A stretch of DNA of 64,000 nucleotides from Roseburia_C sp900315735. GTDB lineage: Bacteria; Bacillota; Clostridia; Lachnospirales; Lachnospiraceae. The stretch lies in assembly GCA_052118425.1 (NCBI GenBank), contig JBQKHF010000002.1, one strand, 5' to 3'. Of the stretch, positions 8,164-15,480 are shown piece by piece. Each line of letters starts with the position of its first letter. The first letter of the stretch is position 1. Below the pieces are notes generated by a model, which saw only the letters and a program-made list of their open reading frames with translations, searched no databases and was not told where the DNA came from. The position numbers and the translations under genes are program-made.

Positions 8164-10257
8164 TTAGTTCTGAGCTGGAACATCCTTAATGGAGAAGCTG
8201 ATTCTTCCCATTCTGTCTTTGCCCATGCAGATACAGGTTACTGTATCACCAAGAGTCAGAACATCTTCTACATGTTCAATTCTCTCTTTTGCAATCTTGG
8301 AAATGTGAACCATTCCCTCTTTGCCCGGTGCAAATTCGATGAATGCACCAAATTCTTTGATGCTTACTACTTTACCTGTGAAAATCTGACCTTCTTCGAA
8401 ATCAGTTGTAATGATACGAATCATGTCAGCAGCTTTCTCAAGCATTGCTTTATCGGTACCGCAGATGCTTACTGCACCTTCGTCATTGATGTCAATCTTA
8501 ACACCTGTACGGTCGATAATCTCGTTGATTGTCTTACCCTTCTGACCAACTACATCACCAATCTTAGCCGGGTCAATCTGAACCTGAAGAATCTTCGGAG
8601 CATACTGTCCAACTTCTTTTCTTGGTTCAGCAATTGCTTTGGACATAACTTCGTCCATGATATAAAGTCTTGCTTCTCTGGTTCTTCTGATTGCTTCTTC
8701 TACGATAGGTCTTGTCAATCCGTGAATCTTAATATCCATCTGGATTGCAGTAATACCGTCATGTGTACCGGTTACCTTGAAGTCCATGTCTCCGAAGAAG
8801 TCCTCAAGTCCCTGAATATCGGTTAATACGATGTAATCATCATCTGTCTCACCGGTTACCAGACCACAGGAAATACCTGCAACCATTTTCTTGATTGGAA
8901 CACCTGCAGCCATAAGAGCCATACAGGATGCACAGGTAGATGCCATAGAGGTAGAACCATTGGATTCAAAGGTCTCGGATACGGCACGGATTGCATATGG
9001 GAATTCTTCCTCAGATGGAAGAACCGGAACCAATGCTTTCTCAGCCAGTGCTCCATGTCCGATTTCACGACGTCCCGGTCCTCTGGAAGGTTTTGTTTCT
9101 CCAACAGAGTAGGATGGGAAATTGTAATGGTGCATATATCTCTTGGTTGTAATATTTTCATCTAATCCATCAATTTTCTGAACTTCAGATAATGGAGCTA
9201 AGGTTACAACATCGCAAATCTGAGTCTGTCCACGGGTAAACATAGCAGAACCATGTACTCTAGGGATGATATCAACCTCAGATGCCAGAGGACGAATCTG
9301 GTTGATTGCTCTTCCGTCCGGACGTTTGTGGTCTTTTAAAATCATCTTACGAACAGTCTTCTTCTGATACTGATATACAGCCTCACCAACTAATGGAAGC
9401 CACTCTTCGTTATCTGCAAATGCTTCTTCCATTTTCTCAGTTACTTTACGGATATTTTCATCTCTGGTCTGTTTGTCATCAGAGAATACTGCTACTTCCA
9501 TCTCATCCGGTGTAACAATCTCACGCATAGCTGCAAACATTTCCTCCGGAACTGCACAGCTTGTATATTCATGTTTTGGCTTACCAACTTCGTTTACCAG
9601 TTTCATGATGAAATCATTGATGGTCTGGTTGATGTCGTGTGCCATGTAGATAGCTTCAATCATTTTATCTTCCGGAATCTCATTTGCTCCGGCTTCAATC
9701 ATGATTACTTTCTCTCTGGTAGACGCAACAGTCAACTGTAAATCACCATTGTCCCAAACTTCCTGAGATGGGTTGATTACAAATTCACCATCTTTCATTC
9801 CGACCTGTGTCATTGCACATGGTCCGTCAAATGGAATGTCAGAAATGCAGGTTGCAATTGCAGAACCAAGCATTGCTACGATTTCCGGACGGCATTCCGG
9901 ATCAACGCTCATAACGAGGTTGTTTAATGTTACATCATTACGATAATCCTTTGGGAATAACGGACGCATAGGTCTGTCAATTACACGGGAAGTAAGGATT
10001 GCATTCTCAGATGCCTTTCCTTCTCTCTTATTAAATCCGCCAGGGATTTTTCCTACTGCATAAGATTTCTCTTCGAACTCTACGCTAAGAGGGAAAAAGT
10101 CGATTCCGTCTCTTGGCTTTTCAGATGCTGTTGCAGTAGATAATACAGTGGTATCACCGTAGTGCATGAATGCACATCCATTTGCCTGTTTACCCACACG
10201 GTTAATGTCAACCGTAAGAGTTCTTCCGGCAAGTTCCATTGAATAACTCTGGTACAT
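8164..10257 (-). CDS. pnp: Polyribonucleotide nucleotidyltransferase (PNPase)
   Basis: Phosphorolytic 3'-5' exoribonuclease of RNA turnover. Domains in order: first RNase PH domain (about 1-140), helical linker, second RNase PH domain (about 310-540) with the conserved run GRREIGHGALAEKAL, a KH domain (VVGQKGKTINEIIDRTGVKIDI) and a C-terminal S1 domain (FTGKVVSIKEFGAFIEFAPGKEG). The length of 697 aa is standard. The start MYQSYSMELAGR is set by GGAG about eight bases upstream. It lies downstream of rpsO, the usual bacterial rpsO-pnp order, but a terminator (10484-10509) and a 270-base leader separate them. Confidence 0.97.
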   Translation of the reverse strand: MYQSYSMELAGRTLTVDINRVGKQANGCAFMHYGDTTVLSTATASEKPRDGIDFFPLSVEFEEKSYAVGKIPGGFNKREGKASENAILTSRVIDRPMRPLFPKDYRNDVTLNNLVMSVDPECRPEIVAMLGSAIATCISDIPFDGPCAMTQVGMKDGEFVINPSQEVWDNGDLQLTVASTREKVIMIEAGANEIPEDKMIEAIYMAHDINQTINDFIMKLVNEVGKPKHEYTSCAVPEEMFAAMREIVTPDEMEVAVFSDDKQTRDENIRKVTEKMEEAFADNEEWLPLVGEAVYQYQKKTVRKMILKDHKRPDGRAINQIRPLASEVDIIPRVHGSAMFTRGQTQICDVVTLAPLSEVQKIDGLDENITTKRYMHHYNFPSYSVGETKPSRGPGRREIGHGALAEKALVPVLPSEEEFPYAIRAVSETFESNGSTSMASTCASCMALMAAGVPIKKMVAGISCGLVTGETDDDYIVLTDIQGLEDFFGDMDFKVTGTHDGITAIQMDIKIHGLTRPIVEEAIRRTREARLYIMDEVMSKAIAEPRKEVGQYAPKILQVQIDPAKIGDVVGQKGKTINEIIDRTGVKIDINDEGAVSICGTDKAMLEKAADMIRIITTDFEEGQIFTGKVVSIKEFGAFIEFAPGKEGMVHISKIAKERIEHVEDVLTLGDTVTCICMGKDRMGRISFSIKDVPAQN

Positions 10258-10350
10258 ATCATTTCTCCTTTTTTGTATACAGGATATTCCTGCTTATTAT
10301 GGCAGAAGTTCCGAAATGGTGCTGTTTGCAGCCATCCGGAGGTGTATCGA

Positions 10351-10401
10351 CCGAAACTACTGATTAATACAATCTGTAATTGCACTAATCAGTGGTCTCG
10401 G
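10351..10401 (-). other. Stem-loop in the pnp leader
   Basis: ACTGATTA and TAATCAGT face each other across 20-odd bases, flanked by CCGA and TCGG, about 95 bases before the pnp ATG. In other bacteria the pnp leader forms a double-stranded structure cut by RNase III for autoregulation; a comparable role here is inference. The rest of 10258-10534 holds only this stem and the rpsO terminator. Confidence 0.4.
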
Positions 10402-10483
10402 AATCGTCCTCCTGCCGTTCTTACTTTGCTGTACTGTAAGGCTTTAACTCTTGCAGCTCCTTACAGATACTTGGTAACCGAAA

Positions 10484-10509
10484 AATAGAGCGGACATCTC
10501 CGCTCTATT
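10484..10509 (-). terminator. Rho-independent terminator of rpsO
   Basis: AATAGAGCGGA and TCCGCTCTATT form an 11-bp stem with a four-base loop, followed on the minus strand by T-rich sequence (TTTTTC). It lies about 25 bases after the rpsO stop. Confidence 0.85.
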
Positions 10510-10534
10510 CTATACGGTTTCCTTTTACAAGAAA

Positions 10535-10801
10535 TTACTTTCTTAAACCTAAACGTTCGATTAAAGAACGATATCTTTCAATATCAACTTTCTTTAAGTA
10601 AGCCAGTAAACGACGTCTCTGACCAACCATCTTTAAAAGTCCTCTTCTGGAATGATGATCCTTCTGATTTACTTTTAAGTGCTCATTCAGCTCATTGATT
10701 CTGGCTGTTAAAAGTGCAACCTGTACCTCTGGTGAACCTGTGTCTGCTGCAGTTTTACCATATTCTACGATGATTGCTTCTTTTCTTTCTTTTGATAACA
10801 T
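10535..10801 (-). CDS. rpsO: 30S ribosomal protein S15
   Basis: Primary 16S rRNA-binding protein of the small-subunit platform. The 88-aa sequence carries the family signature (HLKVNQKDHHSRRGLLKMVGQRRRLLAYLKK) and normal length. A GGAGG ribosome binding site precedes the ATG. It is transcribed from its own promoter at 10894-10922, with a leader of roughly 85 bases that could hold an S15 autoregulatory fold, which I cannot confirm by eye. Confidence 0.98.
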   Translation of the reverse strand: MLSKERKEAIIVEYGKTAADTGSPEVQVALLTARINELNEHLKVNQKDHHSRRGLLKMVGQRRRLLAYLKKVDIERYRSLIERLGLRK

Positions 10802-10893
10802 TTACGTTTCCTCCTTATATTTTCTTATCGCCTGATAATCAGTAAAAGGTCGGAGTGTCCATCTACCGAATATCGGCTAAATCATACTTAATG

Positions 10894-10922
10894 ACTATAA
10901 CATACAACTTACTATTTGTAAA
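10894..10922 (-). promoter_or_regulatory. Sigma-A promoter of rpsO
   Basis: On the minus strand TTTACA (10917-10922), 17 bases, TATAGT (10894-10899). It lies between the NlpC/P60 gene stop and rpsO. Confidence 0.7.
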
Positions 10923-10932
10923 CAAAATTCTG

Positions 10933-12033
10933 TTAGTTTCCTAATACACGGACAACGCATACCGGTGAACGGTAATATGCATTGGAAATCTTGATTCCGG
11001 TAGAAGGTGAACTTGCATGAACAATCTGACCATTTCCAATATAGATTGCTACATGGTTGATGCCCTTGCCGCTTCCGTAGAAAAACAAATCTCCCGGCTG
11101 TGCTTCGGATGCATTGATTCTGGTTCCGCATCCTGCCTGTGCTCTGGATGAGTGCGGCAGATATACACCATAATTTGCATATACGGATAATACGAATCCG
11201 GAACAGTCAGCTCCTCTGGTAAGACTGGTTCCGCCCCATACATATGGGTTGCCGACAAACTGTGTTGCATAAGCAACTAAAGATACTCTGGTATCTGAAA
11301 CACCCTGGCCATATTTTAATTCTGTCATGGTCTGTGCCTTTGGCAGCTGCTGTGAAATCTCTACATAATCGGTGCTTGCATATCCTACATCACCGTCTAA
11401 ATCTACTTCTACCCAGCCATCATACTGATTTAAAACCTCTAATTCCTCTCCCTCCGGCATCAGTGCCAGCTTGGTACAATCAGTATTCATCTCAGCACGT
11501 ACATTTAAAGTCTGCGTTGTAACAGTCGCAATAGTCTTCATTACTTCCTGAGCTTTTGCTGCTGCAGCATCACCGGTAATGATATACTCTGCTTTTACAT
11601 ATCCGGTTACCTGACCAGACTCAATCTTAAGCCATTCGCCGTCATCCTCTAAAATTTCACATCCGGCATCACTCTGCATCTTTCCTACGATATCAGAATT
11701 GGTATCCGGCTGTTCTCTTACATTTAAACTGCTGTCAACCTGTGCAATACCAAGATTGGTATATCCACAGATTGTTGCATCTGTTGCTGCTGTATCTGCA
11801 GGAGCTGCTGAGTCGGTTGCTGCAGCATCCTCAGACTGTCCTTCCATCGTTGTAACTGCATCTGTTGCTGATACAACGATATCTGTATTATAATAGGAAT
11901 CCATTGCAGCAAATATTCCCGCATTTAAACCGGAACCTGCAGATGTCTGTGCAGCTGCTCCACCCTCAAGCGCTACCGTAAGTCCACAAGTAAGAATAAA
12001 TGCTGTTGTCTTCCACTTTCTATTGTTCTTCAT
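10933..12033 (-). CDS. Secreted NlpC/P60 cell-wall endopeptidase with two SH3 domains
   Basis: Peptidoglycan hydrolase that would cut stem peptides. After a signal peptide (MKNNRKWKTTAFILTCGL) and an Ala/Thr/Asp-rich linker come two bacterial SH3 domains (around SSLNVREQPDTNSDIVGKM and TQTLNVRAEMNTDCTKLALM), then a C-terminal NlpC/P60 domain with catalytic Cys in RGADCSGFVLSVYANYG and His in GINHVAIYIGNGQ, plus a second conserved His in IVHASSP. The start at 12033 is chosen for its GGAGG and signal peptide; the frame opens 27 codons earlier without either. The architecture matches B. subtilis-type DL-endopeptidases. A consensus promoter and a WalR-like box precede it. Confidence 0.92.
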   Translation of the reverse strand: MKNNRKWKTTAFILTCGLTVALEGGAAAQTSAGSGLNAGIFAAMDSYYNTDIVVSATDAVTTMEGQSEDAAATDSAAPADTAATDATICGYTNLGIAQVDSSLNVREQPDTNSDIVGKMQSDAGCEILEDDGEWLKIESGQVTGYVKAEYIITGDAAAAKAQEVMKTIATVTTQTLNVRAEMNTDCTKLALMPEGEELEVLNQYDGWVEVDLDGDVGYASTDYVEISQQLPKAQTMTELKYGQGVSDTRVSLVAYATQFVGNPYVWGGTSLTRGADCSGFVLSVYANYGVYLPHSSRAQAGCGTRINASEAQPGDLFFYGSGKGINHVAIYIGNGQIVHASSPSTGIKISNAYYRSPVCVVRVLGN

Positions 12034-12122
12034 GAAAATATGCCTCCTGACATTGTAACGATGTAAAATGCACCCCGCATTTCCACCTCTGTTTGAATCA
12101 ATATGCTTCTCCATATTTTAAG

Positions 12123-12151
12123 ATTATAGCAACGTGATTTCATAATGTCAA
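12123..12151 (-). promoter_or_regulatory. Consensus sigma-A promoter of the NlpC/P60 gene
   Basis: On the minus strand TTGACA (12146-12151), a 17-base spacer and TATAAT (12123-12128): a perfect match at both hexamers, about 90 bases before the chosen start codon. Confidence 0.9.
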
Positions 12152-12160
12152 CATAAATAT

Positions 12161-12177
12161 GTAACAATTATGTAACA
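12161..12177 (-). promoter_or_regulatory. WalR (YycF)-like binding site
   Basis: On the minus strand TGTTAC-ATAAT-TGTTAC, a direct repeat that fits the published WalR consensus TGTWAH-N5-TGTWAH exactly. It ends nine bases upstream of the -35 hexamer of a wall hydrolase gene, the usual kind of WalR target. Confidence 0.65.
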
Positions 12178-12207
12178 ATTGTTCGAAACTTTACGAAATC
12201 CGTAATT

Positions 12208-13131
12208 TTAATGTTGCTGTACATAATATCTTCCATAGGCAATATCCTGTTCGAGCTGTTGTTTTAAAGCCTCTAAGGATTCAAACTTCATTTCACTGCG
12301 CTCTCTGCTCCGGAAGCAGACACGCACTTTCTTTCCATAGAGATCCTCATTAAAATCAAAAATATTGGTTTCTACTGCCACCGGATTGACCCCTTCGATT
12401 GTCGGCTTGCATCCCACGTCTGCAATTCCATGATAAGTCTTCTCTCCTACCACAACATCACAGACATAGACGCCAAACGGCGGAAGCAGTTTATTTTCCG
12501 GCGGTATGATATTTATGGTCGGGATTCCCAGTACCTTTGCGCCCATTTCTCTGCCATGTATTACAACACCTTCCACAAAATAATCATAGCCAAGAAGGTA
12601 TTTTACTTTTTCCATATTGCCCTTTTCTACTTCTTCCCGGATAAAGGTACTGCTGATATCCCGGTTCTCATACTGAACCTTGTCCACCACCTGAAGTTCA
12701 TAATGCAGCTTCTTGGCATATGCTTCCAGCAGATGATAGTCCCCATGGCGGTTATGTCCGAAATGAAAATCTGTTCCAACCACAATGCCACGAATTTTCA
12801 TGGAAGAAGCCAGCATTTCAATAAATGCTTCCGGTTCCATGGTCATGACTTCTTTGGTAAAAGGATATTCAATGAGATAGTCAATGCCCTGTTCTTCACA
12901 GATTGCAACCTTCTCTTCATTTGTTGTAAGTACCTTTTGGACTTCATTTATCCTGCCCGGTCTCGGCGGAATGGCAAAGGTAAATAACACGGTGGAGCAG
13001 CCTTTATTTTTCTGCTCCATCATATGCTCTAACAAAGTCTCATGCCCTCTGTGCAGACCGTCAAATTTGCCAAGGGAAAGCACACATTCTTCTTCAATAT
13101 GAAATTCTGTTGTTCCATGTATATACTTCAT
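12208..13131 (-). CDS. ribF: Bifunctional riboflavin kinase / FAD synthetase
   Basis: Makes FMN from riboflavin and FAD from FMN. The N-terminal nucleotidyltransferase domain shows LSLGKFDGLHRGHETLLEHM and the downstream ISSTFIRE motif (here DISSTFIREEVEKG); the C-terminal kinase domain has GIPTINIIPPENKLLPPFGVYVC. The length of 307 aa is typical. It follows truB closely at the end of the infB operon, the usual place in Firmicutes. Confidence 0.96.
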   Translation of the reverse strand: MKYIHGTTEFHIEEECVLSLGKFDGLHRGHETLLEHMMEQKNKGCSTVLFTFAIPPRPGRINEVQKVLTTNEEKVAICEEQGIDYLIEYPFTKEVMTMEPEAFIEMLASSMKIRGIVVGTDFHFGHNRHGDYHLLEAYAKKLHYELQVVDKVQYENRDISSTFIREEVEKGNMEKVKYLLGYDYFVEGVVIHGREMGAKVLGIPTINIIPPENKLLPPFGVYVCDVVVGEKTYHGIADVGCKPTIEGVNPVAVETNIFDFNEDLYGKKVRVCFRSRERSEMKFESLEALKQQLEQDIAYGRYYVQQH

Positions 13132-13163
13132 CTTTTATCCCTGCTTTAATGTCTTTTTCGTCC

Positions 13164-14096
13164 TTATTGCTGTGTAAAGAAAAGTTTAACCGGCTTAAAC
13201 AGCCTGTCTACTGTGCGGTATTCATATATTCCCACAAAATGATTGGCATCATCATACACTCTGACTTTCTTACAGTCCTCTTCTTTATAAAAAGAAGCAA
13301 GTGTATCCTCTATCGTCTCTGTCTCTGCTATCACCGGAAGCGGCAGTTTATTTCCATTATATAAAAGTGCAGTACTTTCTTTACGGCTGTGAATCTGTGG
13401 CAGATTTTTAAATACAGTATCAATAGGATAAAGAATCTCTTCTATCTGACCACTTTTCATCAATTTCTCAATTTCCTGCAGCGTTTTAGCATCTTCGATT
13501 TGAAAATCCGCAACTCTTGTCCTTACCAGATGTTCCATGCATGCTCCACAGCCTAATTTTTCTCCGATGTCATGGCACAACGTCCGGATATAGGTTCCCT
13601 TGGAGCAATGCACCCGCATGGTTACTCTTGGCAATTCTATGGATACTATCGTGATATCAAATATCTGAACCTGTCTTGCCTTGCGCTCTACTTCCACGCC
13701 TTCCCTTGCCAGGTCACATAACTTCTTTCCATTGACCTTCAGTGCAGAATACATCGGTGGAATCTGTGCATATTCTCCCACAAAGCTTTCGATACACTGC
13801 TGTACTTCTTCTATGGAAGATTTTACCTCTGATTCCTTTAATATGGTTCCGGTCATATCCTGGGTATCCGTTTCTTTTCCCAAAAGCATGACTGCTTCAT
13901 ACACCTTGTCCTTATCGGTTAAAAGGTCACAGACTCTGGTTGCTTTTCCTATACATACAGGAAGTACGCCCTCCGCATCCGGATCAAGCGTACCTGTATG
14001 TCCAATCTTTTTCATTTTTAAAATTCCACGCAGTTTTGCAACTACGTCAAAGGACGTAAATCCTTTTTCTTTTCTTACATTAATAATTCCGTCCAT
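13164..14096 (-). CDS. truB: tRNA pseudouridine(55) synthase
   Basis: Forms pseudouridine 55 in the T-loop of tRNAs. The conserved opening DGIINVRKEKGFTSFDVV and the catalytic Asp in HTGTLDPDAEGVLPVCIGKATRV are clear, and the PUA-like C-terminal region is present. It is 310 aa, normal. It sits between nrnA and ribF with 12- and 32-base gaps, part of the rimP-ribF operon. Confidence 0.96.
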   Translation of the reverse strand: MDGIINVRKEKGFTSFDVVAKLRGILKMKKIGHTGTLDPDAEGVLPVCIGKATRVCDLLTDKDKVYEAVMLLGKETDTQDMTGTILKESEVKSSIEEVQQCIESFVGEYAQIPPMYSALKVNGKKLCDLAREGVEVERKARQVQIFDITIVSIELPRVTMRVHCSKGTYIRTLCHDIGEKLGCGACMEHLVRTRVADFQIEDAKTLQEIEKLMKSGQIEEILYPIDTVFKNLPQIHSRKESTALLYNGNKLPLPVIAETETIEDTLASFYKEEDCKKVRVYDDANHFVGIYEYRTVDRLFKPVKLFFTQQ

Positions 14097-14108
14097 ACGT
14101 TATCCTGT

Positions 14109-15068
14109 CTATTTCAAAAGCTGTTTTTCAACATCCTTTACGATTCCTTCAAGAATCTCTTCTGCATTGCCTTCTATGGTTGCTCCGGCTGCCCGTATGT
14201 GACCGCCTCCACCATAGGACATCATGATGGCTGCCACATCTACGTTTCCGCTGGAACGCATGCTTGCTTTAAAGCTGCCATCCTCATTTTCATAAAGAAA
14301 GATTGCTGCTTCCACATCTTTTGTAGAACGAAGCTGCTGTACGATTCCTTCTAAATGTTTCGGAAGAACCTGGTATTTTTCCATTTCTTCCTTGGTTACA
14401 ATAGATGCAATACATTTTCCATCCAAAAAGAGCTGGCTGTCCACCAGTGCCTGACCCAAAATCCGGTTCTGCTCATAGGTTTTCTCATAATAGGTCTTAT
14501 CCACGATACGGCTGAAATCAATTCCCATTTCCATCAGCTTGCCGGCAATGTTCATGGTCTTTGCAGAAGTACAGGAATACTGGAACACACCGGTATCATG
14601 CACAATTCCCACATAGATACATTCTGCAATTTCCTTTGTAATCTTCTCTTCCTCTAAGAGTTCATAAACAAGCTCACAGGTTGAACTTGCATCCGGGAAA
14701 ATGTAGTTGGCATCCGCAAAGCTCTGATTACTGATATGATGGTCAACACAGAGGGTACGTTTTGCTGCATGAAAATATTTCATTGCATTTCCCAGACGTT
14801 TCTCATCTCCACAGTCCAATGCGATAAATAAATCATATGGCTCTCTTTCTTCATAAGAGCTGTCGATTTTATCTGCATTTGCAAGGAATTTGAAAATGTT
14901 TGGAATCGGTTCCAGATGAAGTTCCACTTCCATTTCCGGATAATATTTTCTGATATAGTTATACACTGCTAACGTGGAACCTACGCAGTCTCCGTCGGGT
15001 TTTACATGACCGGCTATTGCTACACGCTTCACATCATAAAGCTGTTCTTCTAATTTCATTGGCAACAC
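14109..15068 (-). CDS. nrnA: DHH-family bifunctional oligoribonuclease / pAp phosphatase
   Basis: Degrades short RNA oligomers and 3'-phosphoadenosine-5'-phosphate. The DHH domain shows HVKPDGDCVGSTLA, the metal-binding ALDCGD, and the name motif in VDHHISNQ; the DHHA1 domain ends with SYGGGGHIRAAGA. It is 319 aa, as in B. subtilis NrnA. It lies between rbfA and truB as in many Clostridia. Confidence 0.94.
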   Translation of the reverse strand: MLPMKLEEQLYDVKRVAIAGHVKPDGDCVGSTLAVYNYIRKYYPEMEVELHLEPIPNIFKFLANADKIDSSYEEREPYDLFIALDCGDEKRLGNAMKYFHAAKRTLCVDHHISNQSFADANYIFPDASSTCELVYELLEEEKITKEIAECIYVGIVHDTGVFQYSCTSAKTMNIAGKLMEMGIDFSRIVDKTYYEKTYEQNRILGQALVDSQLFLDGKCIASIVTKEEMEKYQVLPKHLEGIVQQLRSTKDVEAAIFLYENEDGSFKASMRSSGNVDVAAIMMSYGGGGHIRAAGATIEGNAEEILEGIVKDVEKQLLK

Positions 15069-15094
15069 CTGCTCTCTTTCTCTTAAGATGAGGC

Positions 15095-15457
15095 TTAGGA
15101 CTCTTCCTGTCCAATTACCTCATCAATTTTCTTTGACATGTTTACACCATACTCAATGGACTGATCCAGTATGAATCGAATCTCCGGAGTATTTCTTAAA
15201 TTGATACTTTTTGCAAGGGCATGACGAATATACCCCTCTGCACTGTTAAGACCTTTGATGGTGTTATTCTGAGCTTCTTCATCTCCGAATACACTGATAT
15301 ACGCCTTACAGGTTTTTAAATCCGGTGCCACTTCTACGGCAACCACACTGGTCATCGGCGCAATACGCGGGTCTTTTACTTCACTTCGGATAATGTTGGA
15401 GAGTTCTCTTTGAACTTCTCCATTTATCCGCATATTTTTCATACTATTTTTTTGCAT
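15095..15457 (-). CDS. rbfA: Ribosome-binding factor A
   Basis: Small KH-like protein for late maturation of the 16S 5' region. Recognisable segments are SNIIRSEVKDPRI and the C-terminal RNTPEIRFILDQSIEYG. The length of 120 aa is normal. It follows infB after 23 bases. Confidence 0.95.
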   Translation of the reverse strand: MQKNSMKNMRINGEVQRELSNIIRSEVKDPRIAPMTSVVAVEVAPDLKTCKAYISVFGDEEAQNNTIKGLNSAEGYIRHALAKSINLRNTPEIRFILDQSIEYGVNMSKKIDEVIGQEES

Positions 15458-15480
15458 AATTTTCCTGTCTTTCTATCAGA

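Noticed and set aside
8050..8826. Long plus-strand ORF (258 codons) opposite pnp
   Set aside because: Antisense of the highly conserved pnp KH/S1 region; composition is that of a shadow frame.
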